Shown here piece after piece: positions 1 to 6,794 of a stretch of DNA of 13,231 nt (its first letter is position 1; every line of letters starts with the position of its first letter). Origin of the DNA: Pedosphaera sp. (lineage in GTDB: Bacteria; Verrucomicrobiota; Verrucomicrobiia; Limisphaerales; SIAT01); contig SIAT01000035.1 of the NCBI GenBank assembly GCA_009691645.1, forward strand, positions 1-13,231, read 5' to 3'. The notes beneath the pieces were generated by a model. It searched no databases. It saw nothing but the letters and a program-made list of their open reading frames with translations, and was not told the DNA's origin. The translations under genes and the position numbers were made by a program.

Positions 1-455
1 AGCGACTCGGCATTGATGATGACTTCCTTGCGGATCTGTTTCTCCGGCTGAACGAGCCGCCTGACTCGCTCGACGACCTTTTGCGCGGCGGCCTTGATGG
101 TCTCGATGAGACCCCTCGGTTTTTCAACGGGCTTGCCCAGAACGGGCTCGCGCTCCTCGTCTTTGGGTTCCCGGTAGGTGCGGTCCCTGCGGCCTTCGCC
201 GGATTTTTGGACGGGGTGTTCCGCGTCCGCAGGGTTCTCGTGGGAGATGCCGTGGGCGGCATTCTCGGCGCGGACAATATCGGCTTCGTGCCGGCGCTTG
301 TCATAGACGGCCTCGTCGCCGCCCTGACCGGAAACGGCCTCGGTGCGCGCCTCCGTGGCGGCAGAGCGGTTGTCGGGTTGTGGTTGGTGCATGCCGCCTT
401 TTGGACGGAAGCGTTGACCGCCGCGCCGGCGGCGTGAGAATTTCGGGTCGCTCAT
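1..455 (-). CDS. Ribonuclease E/G family protein, N-terminal part (3' end outside window)
   Basis: The visible 151 residues start at the ATG at 455-453, 13 bases after the rodA stop. The last residues (about 141-151, IRKEVIINAES) match the conserved start of the RNase E/G catalytic region, usually found near residue 1-10 in RNase G. Before it lies an extension of about 140 residues: a very basic start (SRRRRGGQRFRPKGG), a charged low-complexity stretch, and a basic segment at about 113-143. It looks disordered, with no membrane segment. Family knowledge: these endonucleases cut single-stranded AU-rich RNA and mature rRNA. RNase G lies just downstream of the mre genes in E. coli, and the same neighbourhood is seen here. 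The catalytic residues and zinc link are outside the window, so RNase E and RNase G cannot be told apart. A later start at Met22 is possible. No Shine-Dalgarno sequence is visible. Confidence 0.82.
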   Translation of the reverse strand, partial: MSDPKFSRRRRGGQRFRPKGGMHQPQPDNRSAATEARTEAVSGQGGDEAVYDKRRHEADIVRAENAAHGISHENPADAEHPVQKSGEGRRDRTYREPKDEEREPVLGKPVEKPRGLIETIKAAAQKVVERVRRLVQPEKQIRKEVIINAES

Positions 456-468
456 AAATGTGTGTTGG

Positions 469-1686
469 TTAAATCGCTTTCTGGTGGAGATGGATGTTCT
501 GGAGCAGGCCTGCGGCGATCAACGAGCAGATGACTGAGGATCCCCCGTAACTCAACAGGGGCAGAGGCACGCCGGTGACAGGCATCAGGCGGATGTTCAT
601 TCCGATGTTCACAAAGACGTGGCTGAATAGCAGGGTTACCACGCCGACTGCCAGCAATTTCCCCAAGCGATCTCGCGCTTGGCTGGCGATACGGATGCCC
701 ACGAAGAGGACGCTGGCGTACAGCGCCAGCACGACGAAGCTGCCCACGAACCCACTTTCCTCCGCGATCACGGAGAAGATGAAGTCGTTGTGAGCCACAC
801 CGCGGGGCAGGTATCCGAGGGCATTTTGGGTCCCCTGCCGCCATCCTTTGCCCGTCAGCCCACCTGAGCCGACGGAAATCATTGCCTGTTCGACATTGTA
901 CGAATCGCGCCGCTGATCGGACAAGGCGCGCGCGCGCTCAGTCGCGGTCGCATTGGCAGCCGCGTAATTGATCCCGAAATAAACGAGCAGCCGGCGCTTC
1001 TGGTAATCCTCGAGTTTGATTACCTGCCATTTCGGCGGGGCGAAAAGGACGCTGACGACGAGCAGCAGCGCGAACACCATGCCGCCGCCGAGCAGGCGCT
1101 TGAGGAACTGCGACGGCACGCCGCCCACGTAAAGCATCGCCAACCCCGGCGGCACAATCATCAACGCCGAGCCGAGATCCGGCTCCTTCAACACCATGAT
1201 GAATGGCAGCGCCAGCAGGCCGAAGGCCTTGAGCAACGTGCGCGGTTGGCGGAGTTCTTCCTGCGGTCGGCTGAGGAACTGGGCCATCGCGAGGATCACC
1301 GCGATCTTGGCGAATTCCGACGGCTGAAGTTGGAAGAGGCCGAGATCAATCCAGCGCCGCGCACCGTAACGCATCGCGCCGATGCCCGGAATCAGCACGG
1401 CCAACAGCAGAAGGATGGTTGCCCAATAGAAGACCAGCGACCAGCGCGCGAGCGTGCGGTAATCCTTCAGACAGACGAGCACCGCGCCGACGATCCCGAT
1501 ACCGTACCAGATGATCTGCCGGAAATGGAGCTGCTTGTGCCACGCGATCAGCGCGCTCGCCTCGTGCGCCGCCCGCGCGCTGTAGATGAACGCGACACCC
1601 CACGCCATCAGCGCCAGAAGCGCGAAGATCAGTAGGCCATCCGGCCGCAGCCTGCGTTGGTGGGATGTGAGCGTGGCGTCGAACAT
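469..1686 (-). CDS. rodA: Peptidoglycan glycosyltransferase RodA (SEDS family)
   Basis: The 405-residue polytopic membrane protein polymerises lipid II into glycan strands in the elongasome, paired with PBP2. SEDS signatures are clear: the QPSEFAK segment (residues 121-127, with conserved Glu124), KEPDLGSA (167-174), GSGGLTGKG (273-281), HNDFIFSVIAEESG (299-312, where Asp301 matches the essential Asp of RodA), and PLPLLSYGGSS (374-384). About ten hydrophobic helices can be counted. It is somewhat longer than the usual 370 or so residues, because the loop between the YQKRR motif (228-232) and YNVEQ (263-267) is expanded with an Ala/Arg-rich stretch. ATG at 1686 lies 3 bases after the mrdA stop, so the two are almost certainly cotranscribed. 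The position next to PBP2 and mreBCD favours RodA over FtsW. Confidence 0.95.
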   Translation of the reverse strand: MFDATLTSHQRRLRPDGLLIFALLALMAWGVAFIYSARAAHEASALIAWHKQLHFRQIIWYGIGIVGAVLVCLKDYRTLARWSLVFYWATILLLLAVLIPGIGAMRYGARRWIDLGLFQLQPSEFAKIAVILAMAQFLSRPQEELRQPRTLLKAFGLLALPFIMVLKEPDLGSALMIVPPGLAMLYVGGVPSQFLKRLLGGGMVFALLLVVSVLFAPPKWQVIKLEDYQKRRLLVYFGINYAAANATATERARALSDQRRDSYNVEQAMISVGSGGLTGKGWRQGTQNALGYLPRGVAHNDFIFSVIAEESGFVGSFVVLALYASVLFVGIRIASQARDRLGKLLAVGVVTLLFSHVFVNIGMNIRLMPVTGVPLPLLSYGGSSVICSLIAAGLLQNIHLHQKAI

Positions 1687-1689
1687 GTC

Positions 1690-3600
1690 TCAGCGGTTCG
1701 GATTCACTTGAGTGACAGATGGAGCCGTGCGGCTCCGTTCCAATTGCTGGATCGCGCGATAAATTTTCTGCGCGACCGGCGCGCAGGTGAGGCCGCCGGA
1801 GCCGCCGCTCTCGACCATCACCACCACGACGTACTTCGGCTGTTCGTACGGCGCGAAGGAGACGAACCACGTGATCTTGTCCACCGTGCGCCCGCCGCGC
1901 TGCAACTCAGCGGTGCCGGTCTTGCCGCCGATCTTCAGACCGGGCACGGCCGCGCGCCGGCCGGTGCCCTCGGCGTCCTCCACATCGGCCAGCATCGCGT
2001 CGCGGATGATGTCGAGGTTCTTCGGGTTCACGTTCAACTCGCCGCGCAGACGGGCGGCGGGGAATTGTTCAACCGGATTCACGGCGTCGTTCTCCGGCGA
2101 CTCGATGCGGTCCACCAGTCGCGGCCACCAGACTTTGCCACCGTTGATGATGGCGCTGGTCATCACGGCCATCTGAAGCGGTGTGACGGTGATGGGGCCT
2201 TGGCCGATGGAGAGGTTGGCCGTGTCGCCCGGCGCCCAGCCTTCGCGCACTCTGGCGCGAGTGGGGAACTCCCCGGCGACTTCCTGGCCGGGAAGCAGGC
2301 CGGTGCTTTGGCCGAGGAAGAAGCGCTCGCCCATCTCGGTCAGCCGCTCGGGCCCGGTCTGCAGCGCGTGGTAGATGAAGTAGGTATTGCTCGAATGAAT
2401 GAAAGCGCGGCGGAAGTTGTAATTGCCCGGCGCGGCCGTGTCTTTGATCATGCGCCGGCCGAGTTGAAAGTAGCCGGGGTTCGACAAGATCTCGGCAGGA
2501 TTCAATCCACCGGCCTCCAACGCGGCGAGGCTGGTGATGATCTTGAAAATCGAGCCGGGCGGATAACGTTCCTGCGTGGCGCGCAGGATGAGCGGACGAA
2601 GCTCCGGATTGTTGAGCCGCTCCCACGCTTCCGATTCGAGCCGCGGAACGAAGTTCGCGGGATTGAACGTCGGCGCGGAAGCGAGCGCGAGGATGTCGCC
2701 GTTGTTCGGGTCCATCACCACCACGGCCCCCTCCACGTCCGGCCGCACGGTGGCGAGCGCCTGTTCGGCGGCACGCTGGATGGCGAGATCGAGCGTCAGC
2801 ACCACGTTGTGCCCAGCCTCGGCCGCCGTGCTCATGTGCTCGGATTGGCGGTAGCCGAGATTGTTCACCAGCACCGTCCGCGTGCCGGCGCGTCCGCGCA
2901 GATGACGATCGAACAACCCCTCAATGCCGATGCGGCCGACGAAGTCCGGTAGGCGATAGTTGTAGTAGGATTCTTCGTCCTCGGATGAACTGTCATCGCG
3001 TTTGAGATAGCCGATCAAGTGCGAGGCCGCCGCCTGCGGATAAGTGCGCGCGGAAGCGACGGCGACATCGAGGCCGGGCACTTGGCCGCCGCGTTCCATG
3101 AAGATCGCGACCTGCGCGGGCGTGAGGTTCACCACGGGCAGCGGCAGCGCGAGCTTGTTGGTGTAATGCCACTGCAGCTGCGCCTCGGTGAGCGTCATCG
3201 GCACCGGCAGACGGAGCTGCAGCACGAGGTTGCTCACGGTGTGGAAGCGAACCTGTTTCTCCAACGCGCTGATTTCCGCGCGAGTCAGTTTCCGCGTCGG
3301 CCGGCGCCGCCGGTATTCCTGTTGGAAATGCGGCCGCAACTCGTCGAGATAAGCGTTCACCTGATACACGGGCCGATCAAGTGCGAGCGGTTGGCGATAG
3401 CGATCAGTGATTTGGCCGCGCACAGCCGGCACGCGCAGCGTGCGCAGCGATTGGTTTTGTTGCGCTTCGAGATGGCGTTTGCCCGAGACAATCTGCACGT
3501 ACCACAAACCCGCCAGCAGCACGGCCAGGCCCGCGATCAACAGCAGCGCGATGAAGCGCAGTGGCGGATCTTGGCGGCCGATTTGTGGGAAGGACATCAT
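1690..3600 (-). CDS. mrdA: Penicillin-binding protein 2 (elongasome DD-transpeptidase)
   Basis: The 636-residue class B PBP crosslinks new side-wall peptidoglycan and partners RodA. Layout: short cytoplasmic N-terminus, one membrane anchor (about 15-38), a pedestal or dimerisation domain with RGQITDRYRQPLA (61-73) near its start, and a transpeptidase domain from about 265. The three active-site motifs are intact: SIFK (350-353, nucleophile Ser350), SSN (403-405) and KTG (560-562). An acidic Ser/Glu patch (203-210) lies in the pedestal region. The start is one of two adjacent ATGs at 3600 and 3597. The first lies 3 bases after the mreD stop, and neither has a Shine-Dalgarno sequence. The length and the mreD-mrdA-rodA order fit PBP2 rather than the division enzyme FtsI. 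Confidence 0.95.
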   Translation of the reverse strand: MMSFPQIGRQDPPLRFIALLLIAGLAVLLAGLWYVQIVSGKRHLEAQQNQSLRTLRVPAVRGQITDRYRQPLALDRPVYQVNAYLDELRPHFQQEYRRRRPTRKLTRAEISALEKQVRFHTVSNLVLQLRLPVPMTLTEAQLQWHYTNKLALPLPVVNLTPAQVAIFMERGGQVPGLDVAVASARTYPQAAASHLIGYLKRDDSSSEDEESYYNYRLPDFVGRIGIEGLFDRHLRGRAGTRTVLVNNLGYRQSEHMSTAAEAGHNVVLTLDLAIQRAAEQALATVRPDVEGAVVVMDPNNGDILALASAPTFNPANFVPRLESEAWERLNNPELRPLILRATQERYPPGSIFKIITSLAALEAGGLNPAEILSNPGYFQLGRRMIKDTAAPGNYNFRRAFIHSSNTYFIYHALQTGPERLTEMGERFFLGQSTGLLPGQEVAGEFPTRARVREGWAPGDTANLSIGQGPITVTPLQMAVMTSAIINGGKVWWPRLVDRIESPENDAVNPVEQFPAARLRGELNVNPKNLDIIRDAMLADVEDAEGTGRRAAVPGLKIGGKTGTAELQRGGRTVDKITWFVSFAPYEQPKYVVVVMVESGGSGGLTCAPVAQKIYRAIQQLERSRTAPSVTQVNPNR

Positions 3601-3603
3601 CGG

Positions 3604-4149
3604 TCAGCGGCGGATTTGGTTGCGACGGAGCGAGCGCGCATTGGGTGCGGCGACGGGGTGAAGGAAGGTTTGTTCCAGCCAATCGACCAGGCGGAAGTAG
3701 AGCGGCACCAGCAGGCCGCTGCCCACAGCCATCACGGCCAGTTGCCATGGGAAAAACCAACCGACGAGCGGCTCGCGGCCGAGCGTGAAAAGCTGGAGCA
3801 ACATGAGCAACGGCACCGCCGCGCCGGCGATGGCCCCGACCATGAAGCGCGCATAGAATTGATCGCCGACGATGATTTGCCGGTTGGAATACACGACCGC
3901 GCCGACGGCGGCGAGCGGCAGCAGGCTGAGCCCGAGCGGATCGGCGGAGAGCGCGTCGCGCCAGAGCGAACCGAGGAGAATCACGGCCAGCAGGGCGGGG
4001 AAGTCGGAGCGCAGTGCGGCGAAGATGACGAGGGCCGGCAGTGTGGCGATCTGCGCGCCGATGAGCGCGCGCGGCCACGCGAGCACGCTTTCCACATAGA
4101 GGCTCAAGAGGGCGATGAACGGCAGTGCGATGAGATGGGAACGCTTCAT
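3604..4149 (-). CDS. mreD: Rod shape-determining protein MreD
   Basis: A small integral membrane protein of 181 residues, with about five hydrophobic helices and a basic C-terminal tail. MreD sequences are poorly conserved. The call rests on size, hydrophobicity, the PLGLSLLPLAAVGAVVY-type segment seen in MreD, and above all its place between mreC and mrdA. It is thought to work with MreC in coupling cytoplasmic MreB to the periplasmic synthesis machinery. I chose the ATG at 4149 because it overlaps the mreC stop as ATGA, the usual sign of translational coupling. An upstream GTG at 4164 would add five residues and overlap mreC further. Confidence 0.88.
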   Translation of the reverse strand: MKRSHLIALPFIALLSLYVESVLAWPRALIGAQIATLPALVIFAALRSDFPALLAVILLGSLWRDALSADPLGLSLLPLAAVGAVVYSNRQIIVGDQFYARFMVGAIAGAAVPLLMLLQLFTLGREPLVGWFFPWQLAVMAVGSGLLVPLYFRLVDWLEQTFLHPVAAPNARSLRRNQIRR

Positions 4150-4952
4150 GGCGCGATCACCCACACTTCCTCCAACCGACTGGTGTTGACCATGAGTCGC
4201 ACGCGCGCGGTGGTGTGCAGGTCGCCGTCGGAGGGTTGAAATTCCGTGACGATGCCGACGGGAATGCCTTTTGGGAAGACGCCGCCGAGACCGCTGGTGA
4301 CGAGGTTGTGGCCGGCCTTCACGGTGCTGTTCGCCGGAAGATAAACGAGGTCGGTCATCATCGGATCGTTGGCGGTGGCGGCGCCGGGGACGACGATGCC
4401 TTGCTCGCGCGTTTCCTGGACGAGAACGGCGACGCGACAGGCGGGGTCGCCGACGAGCGCAATCTGTGAGTGGGTGTAGTCGGCGCGTTGAACGCGGCCG
4501 ACGAGACCTTCGGCGACGAGCACGGGAGCGTCGTTGGTGATGCCGTGGCGTGTGCCGAGATCAATCTGGAGTGTGCGCCACCAGTTGGCGGGGTCACGGC
4601 TGGTCACGCGGGCGTGTCGGAGTTTCCAAGGCGTCCGCTGCTGCCACAGGAGTTGCTGGCGGAGGCGGGCGTTTTCCCGCGCGGCTTCCTGGAGTTGGAA
4701 TGTCTGGAGACGAAGTTGTTGGTTGGTACGCTGGAGTTGATTGAGTTCCTGAAGAAGAACGGCACGTGGCGCACCGGCGTCCACGGCCTTTTGACCGAGA
4801 GCTTGGCTGGCGGAGGAGAGGCCGAAGAGGGGTAGGAAGAAGCCGCCCAAGGCGAGTTTGAGGCGCGAGGAAGCGACTTGGGGCAGGTTCAGAAGAACAA
4901 GCGCCAGTAGCGCAATCAGTCCCAAGGCAAGGTAATGTTGCCTTCTAAACAT
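4146..4952 (-). CDS. mreC: Rod shape-determining protein MreC
   Basis: A 268-residue bitopic inner-membrane protein whose periplasmic part scaffolds PBP2/RodA. Visible parts: a short basic N-terminus, one membrane helix (about 7-24), a Gln/Leu/Arg-rich coiled coil (about 64-104) and the beta-rich MreC domain (about 108-265), with RDPANWWRTLQIDLG (119-133) and TSGLGGVFPKGIPVGIV (219-235), both typical of the family. I chose the ATG at 4952 because it leaves the usual short cytoplasmic segment before the helix. An in-frame GTG at 4979 would add nine residues and start 9 bases after the mreB stop, and it cannot be excluded. The gene lies 36 bases downstream of mreB and overlaps mreD by 4 bases. 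Confidence 0.93.
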   Translation of the reverse strand: MFRRQHYLALGLIALLALVLLNLPQVASSRLKLALGGFFLPLFGLSSASQALGQKAVDAGAPRAVLLQELNQLQRTNQQLRLQTFQLQEAARENARLRQQLLWQQRTPWKLRHARVTSRDPANWWRTLQIDLGTRHGITNDAPVLVAEGLVGRVQRADYTHSQIALVGDPACRVAVLVQETREQGIVVPGAATANDPMMTDLVYLPANSTVKAGHNLVTSGLGGVFPKGIPVGIVTEFQPSDGDLHTTARVRLMVNTSRLEEVWVIAP

Positions 4953-4988
4953 CTCTTCACCCGTGTGGGGCGAAGGCACCGTGGGGGA

Positions 4989-6020
4989 TCAAGATCCCGA
5001 ACTGGAGGAAGTGACGCGCCGGAGGAATTCCATCTCTTGAAGCACTCGGCCGGTCCCTTCGGCCACGGCGCTGAGGGGGTCCTCGGCGATGTGGACAGGG
5101 AGACCGGTTTCTTTCGAGACGAGCTTGTCGATGCCGCGCAGCAATGCGCCGCCGCCGGCCATCACGATTCCTCGGTCGACGAGGTCGCCGGAGAGTTCGG
5201 GTGGGCAGCGTTCGAGCGTGAGGCGGACGGCTTCCAGAATGCTGGAGAGCGGATCCTTGAGGGCCTCGCGAATTTCCTCTGAACGGATGGTGAGGGTTTT
5301 AGGCAGACCTGCAGCGAGGTCGCGACCCTTCACATCCATAGTAACTTCCTTGTCCATCGGGAATGCAGACCCGATGCGCATCTTGATCTCTTCGGCGGTG
5401 CGTTCGCCAATCATTAGGTTATGCGCGCGTTTCATGTAGGCGACGATCGTATCGTCGAATTCATCCCCGCCCACGCGCAGGCTATGGGAGAAGACGATGC
5501 CCGCGAGCGAAATGACCGCGATCTCGCAGGTGCCGCCTCCAATATCCACAATCATGTTTCCAGCCGGTTCCACCACGGGCAGGCCGACGCCGATGGCCGA
5601 AGCCATCGGTTGTTCAATCAAGTACACCTCGCGAGCGCCCGCGTGCGTCACTGAATCTTTCACGGCGCGCCGCTCCACTTCGGTGATTCCGGAGGGGACG
5701 GCAACGACGACGCGCGGGGCGATGAGTTTGCGGTGGTGAACCTTCTGGATGAAGTAGCGCAACATCGCCTCGGTGATCTCGAAGTCGGCGATGACGCCGG
5801 CCTTCATCGGGCGGATGGCCTGAATATTCCCCGGCGTGCGGCCAAGCATCCGCTTGGCTTCAGTCCCCACGGCGAGCACCTGATTGGTGCCGATCTGGAC
5901 GGCGACGACGGAGGGTTCCCGCAGCACGATGCCCTGATCGCGGACGTAGACGAGGGAATTCGCCGTACCGAGATCAATGCCAATGTCGTTGGAGAAAAGG
6001 CCTTTAAGTTGCGCTAGCAT
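4989..6020 (-). CDS. mreB: Rod shape-determining actin homologue MreB
   Basis: The 343-residue bacterial actin forms membrane-bound filaments that orient cell-wall synthesis. Actin-fold nucleotide motifs are all present: phosphate-1 DIGIDLGTANSLVY (12-25), phosphate-2 DIGGGTCEIAVI (159-170) and adenosine GIVMAGGGALLRG (284-296). The first residues (MLAQLKGLFSND) look like the short amphipathic membrane-binding start of MreB. The C-terminus ends in a Ser-rich tail (TSSSSGS). I chose the ATG at 6020; an in-frame TTG at 6032 would add four residues and is less likely. This is the first gene of the shape operon and is transcribed away from the tRNA and rpsO. No clear Shine-Dalgarno sequence precedes it. 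Confidence 0.97.
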   Translation of the reverse strand: MLAQLKGLFSNDIGIDLGTANSLVYVRDQGIVLREPSVVAVQIGTNQVLAVGTEAKRMLGRTPGNIQAIRPMKAGVIADFEITEAMLRYFIQKVHHRKLIAPRVVVAVPSGITEVERRAVKDSVTHAGAREVYLIEQPMASAIGVGLPVVEPAGNMIVDIGGGTCEIAVISLAGIVFSHSLRVGGDEFDDTIVAYMKRAHNLMIGERTAEEIKMRIGSAFPMDKEVTMDVKGRDLAAGLPKTLTIRSEEIREALKDPLSSILEAVRLTLERCPPELSGDLVDRGIVMAGGGALLRGIDKLVSKETGLPVHIAEDPLSAVAEGTGRVLQEMEFLRRVTSSSSGS

Positions 6021-6111
6021 GAGTTGAGGCAAACAACGGTGGCAACCTTACGGGGCGGGCCTCCGCGGGGTCAAGGTTTATTCCAAACCGGCAGGTCCGT
6101 CATCATTGAGT

Positions 6112-6139
6112 TTGACACCGGGCCATTTCTTCTGAAAAT
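6112..6139 (+). promoter_or_regulatory. Candidate sigma-70-type promoter of the tRNA gene
   Basis: A perfect -35 box TTGACA (6112-6117) is followed by a 16-base spacer and a -10-like GAAAAT (6134-6139, four of six consensus bases). Transcription would start near 6146, some nine bases before the tRNA 5' end. The site lies in the divergent gap between mreB and the tRNA. Confidence 0.55.
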
Positions 6140-6154
6140 TATCGCCCTCTTTGT

Positions 6155-6229
<75 letters not shown>

Positions 6230-6276
6230 CTTTTCCCGGCGGCGGGGCGGATGGTGAATGGTTTTTGGAAAAACAC

Positions 6277-6305
6277 TTTACACTGTGTTTGCCTTCCCCT
6301 ACTCT
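6277..6305 (+). promoter_or_regulatory. Candidate promoter of rpsO
   Basis: TTTACA (6277-6282, five of six -35 bases), a 17-base spacer and TACTCT (6300-6305, a weak -10 box) precede rpsO by about 24 bases. This is a by-eye consensus match only. Readthrough from the tRNA promoter is an alternative. Confidence 0.35.
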
Positions 6306-6328
6306 TGCCCCCCTTATTGAAGAAAGAT

Positions 6329-6592
6329 ATGGAAGCTAAAGCGAAGACTAAGACGATTCAGATCCACCGCCTGCACGACAAAGACACGGGCTCGGCGGAC
6401 GTTCAGATTGGACTGCTCACTGAGCGGATCAACCACCTGACGGGCCATCTGCAGACAAACAAGAAGGACCACAGCTCCCGCCGTGGTTTGCTGATTATGG
6501 TCAGCCAGCGCCGCCGCCTGCTCGACTACCTTCACACCACCGAAGCGGATCGCTACACCGCGATCACCAAAAAGCTCAAGCTCCGCAGGTAA
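6329..6592 (+). CDS. rpsO: 30S ribosomal protein S15
   Basis: The 87-residue protein binds the three-way junction of helices 20-22 of 16S rRNA and starts assembly of the 30S central domain. The family core is clear: HDKDTGSADVQIGLLTERI (about 15-33), the KDHSSRRGLLIMVSQRRRLLDYL stretch (about 46-68, with the conserved DHSSRRGL) and the C-terminal ITKKLKLRR. I chose the ATG at 6329 because it gives the normal S15 length and has a purine-rich AAGAAAG just upstream. Starts further upstream would add a tail unlike S15. It is followed by pnp on the same strand, the conserved rpsO-pnp pair of many bacteria. Confidence 0.96.
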   Translation: MEAKAKTKTIQIHRLHDKDTGSADVQIGLLTERINHLTGHLQTNKKDHSSRRGLLIMVSQRRRLLDYLHTTEADRYTAITKKLKLRR

Positions 6593-6597
6593 TCTTC

Positions 6598-6661
6598 GGA
6601 CGCGTTCGCCCCTGCGGCGGCGCGTCCACACTTAATTGCCGGAACGTGGTCGGCCCTTTTT
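6598..6661 (+). terminator. Hairpin pair downstream of rpsO; weak terminator candidate
   Basis: Six bases after the rpsO stop, GGACGCG (6598-6604) pairs perfectly with CGCGTCC (6621-6627), with an inner CGCC/GGCG stem (6607-6610/6616-6619). It has no T run of its own. A second, short stem (6638-6642/6650-6654) is followed after two C by TTTTT (6657-6661). The first could protect or process the rpsO 3' end, and the second could attenuate readthrough into pnp. The rpsO-pnp gap of 202 bases holds these and the pnp leader hairpin. Confidence 0.3.
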
Positions 6662-6714
6662 CAAGTCGGCCGGGTTCCTGTCCAAACCAAACCGAAACCA
6701 AAAGCCCGCATCAT

Positions 6715-6769
6715 CCGGGGTGATTTCATTCAGCGTCCGCACCGCGGGCGTTCACTGAAGTTCCTCCGG
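6715..6769 (+). promoter_or_regulatory. Long stem-loop in the pnp leader (possible RNase III site)
   Basis: Bases 6715-6740 pair with 6744-6769 around an ACC loop. Of 26 positions, 18 are Watson-Crick, 5 are G-U and 3 are mismatched. The stem ends 25 bases before the pnp start codon. In E. coli the pnp leader forms a long stem that RNase III cuts, after which PNPase represses its own mRNA. The position and size here fit that scheme, but the mechanism is inferred. Confidence 0.6.
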
Positions 6770-6794
6770 CGAGTGGGCTAGAAAGAAAAAGCAA

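Noticed and set aside
1657..4239. Long plus-strand open frames opposite mrdA and mreD (431 and 406 codons)
   Set aside because: They are antisense shadows of clear PBP2 and MreD genes in high-GC DNA; the His/Arg/Gly-rich text has no domain character.
4985..4998. GGGATC-AA-GATCCC palindrome at the mreB-mreC junction as a terminator
   Set aside because: The full stem leaves a two-base loop and no T run follows, and the genes are clearly one operon.
6046..6074. Minus-strand TTGACC as the -35 box of the mre operon
   Set aside because: The sequence 17-18 bases on (GTAAGG/TAAGGT) is too poor a -10 box to call; the mre promoter remains unplaced.
6261..6274. GTTTTT-GG-AAAAAC as a tRNA terminator
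   Set aside because: The A/T stem has a two-base loop and lacks a GC-rich stem and a following T run.
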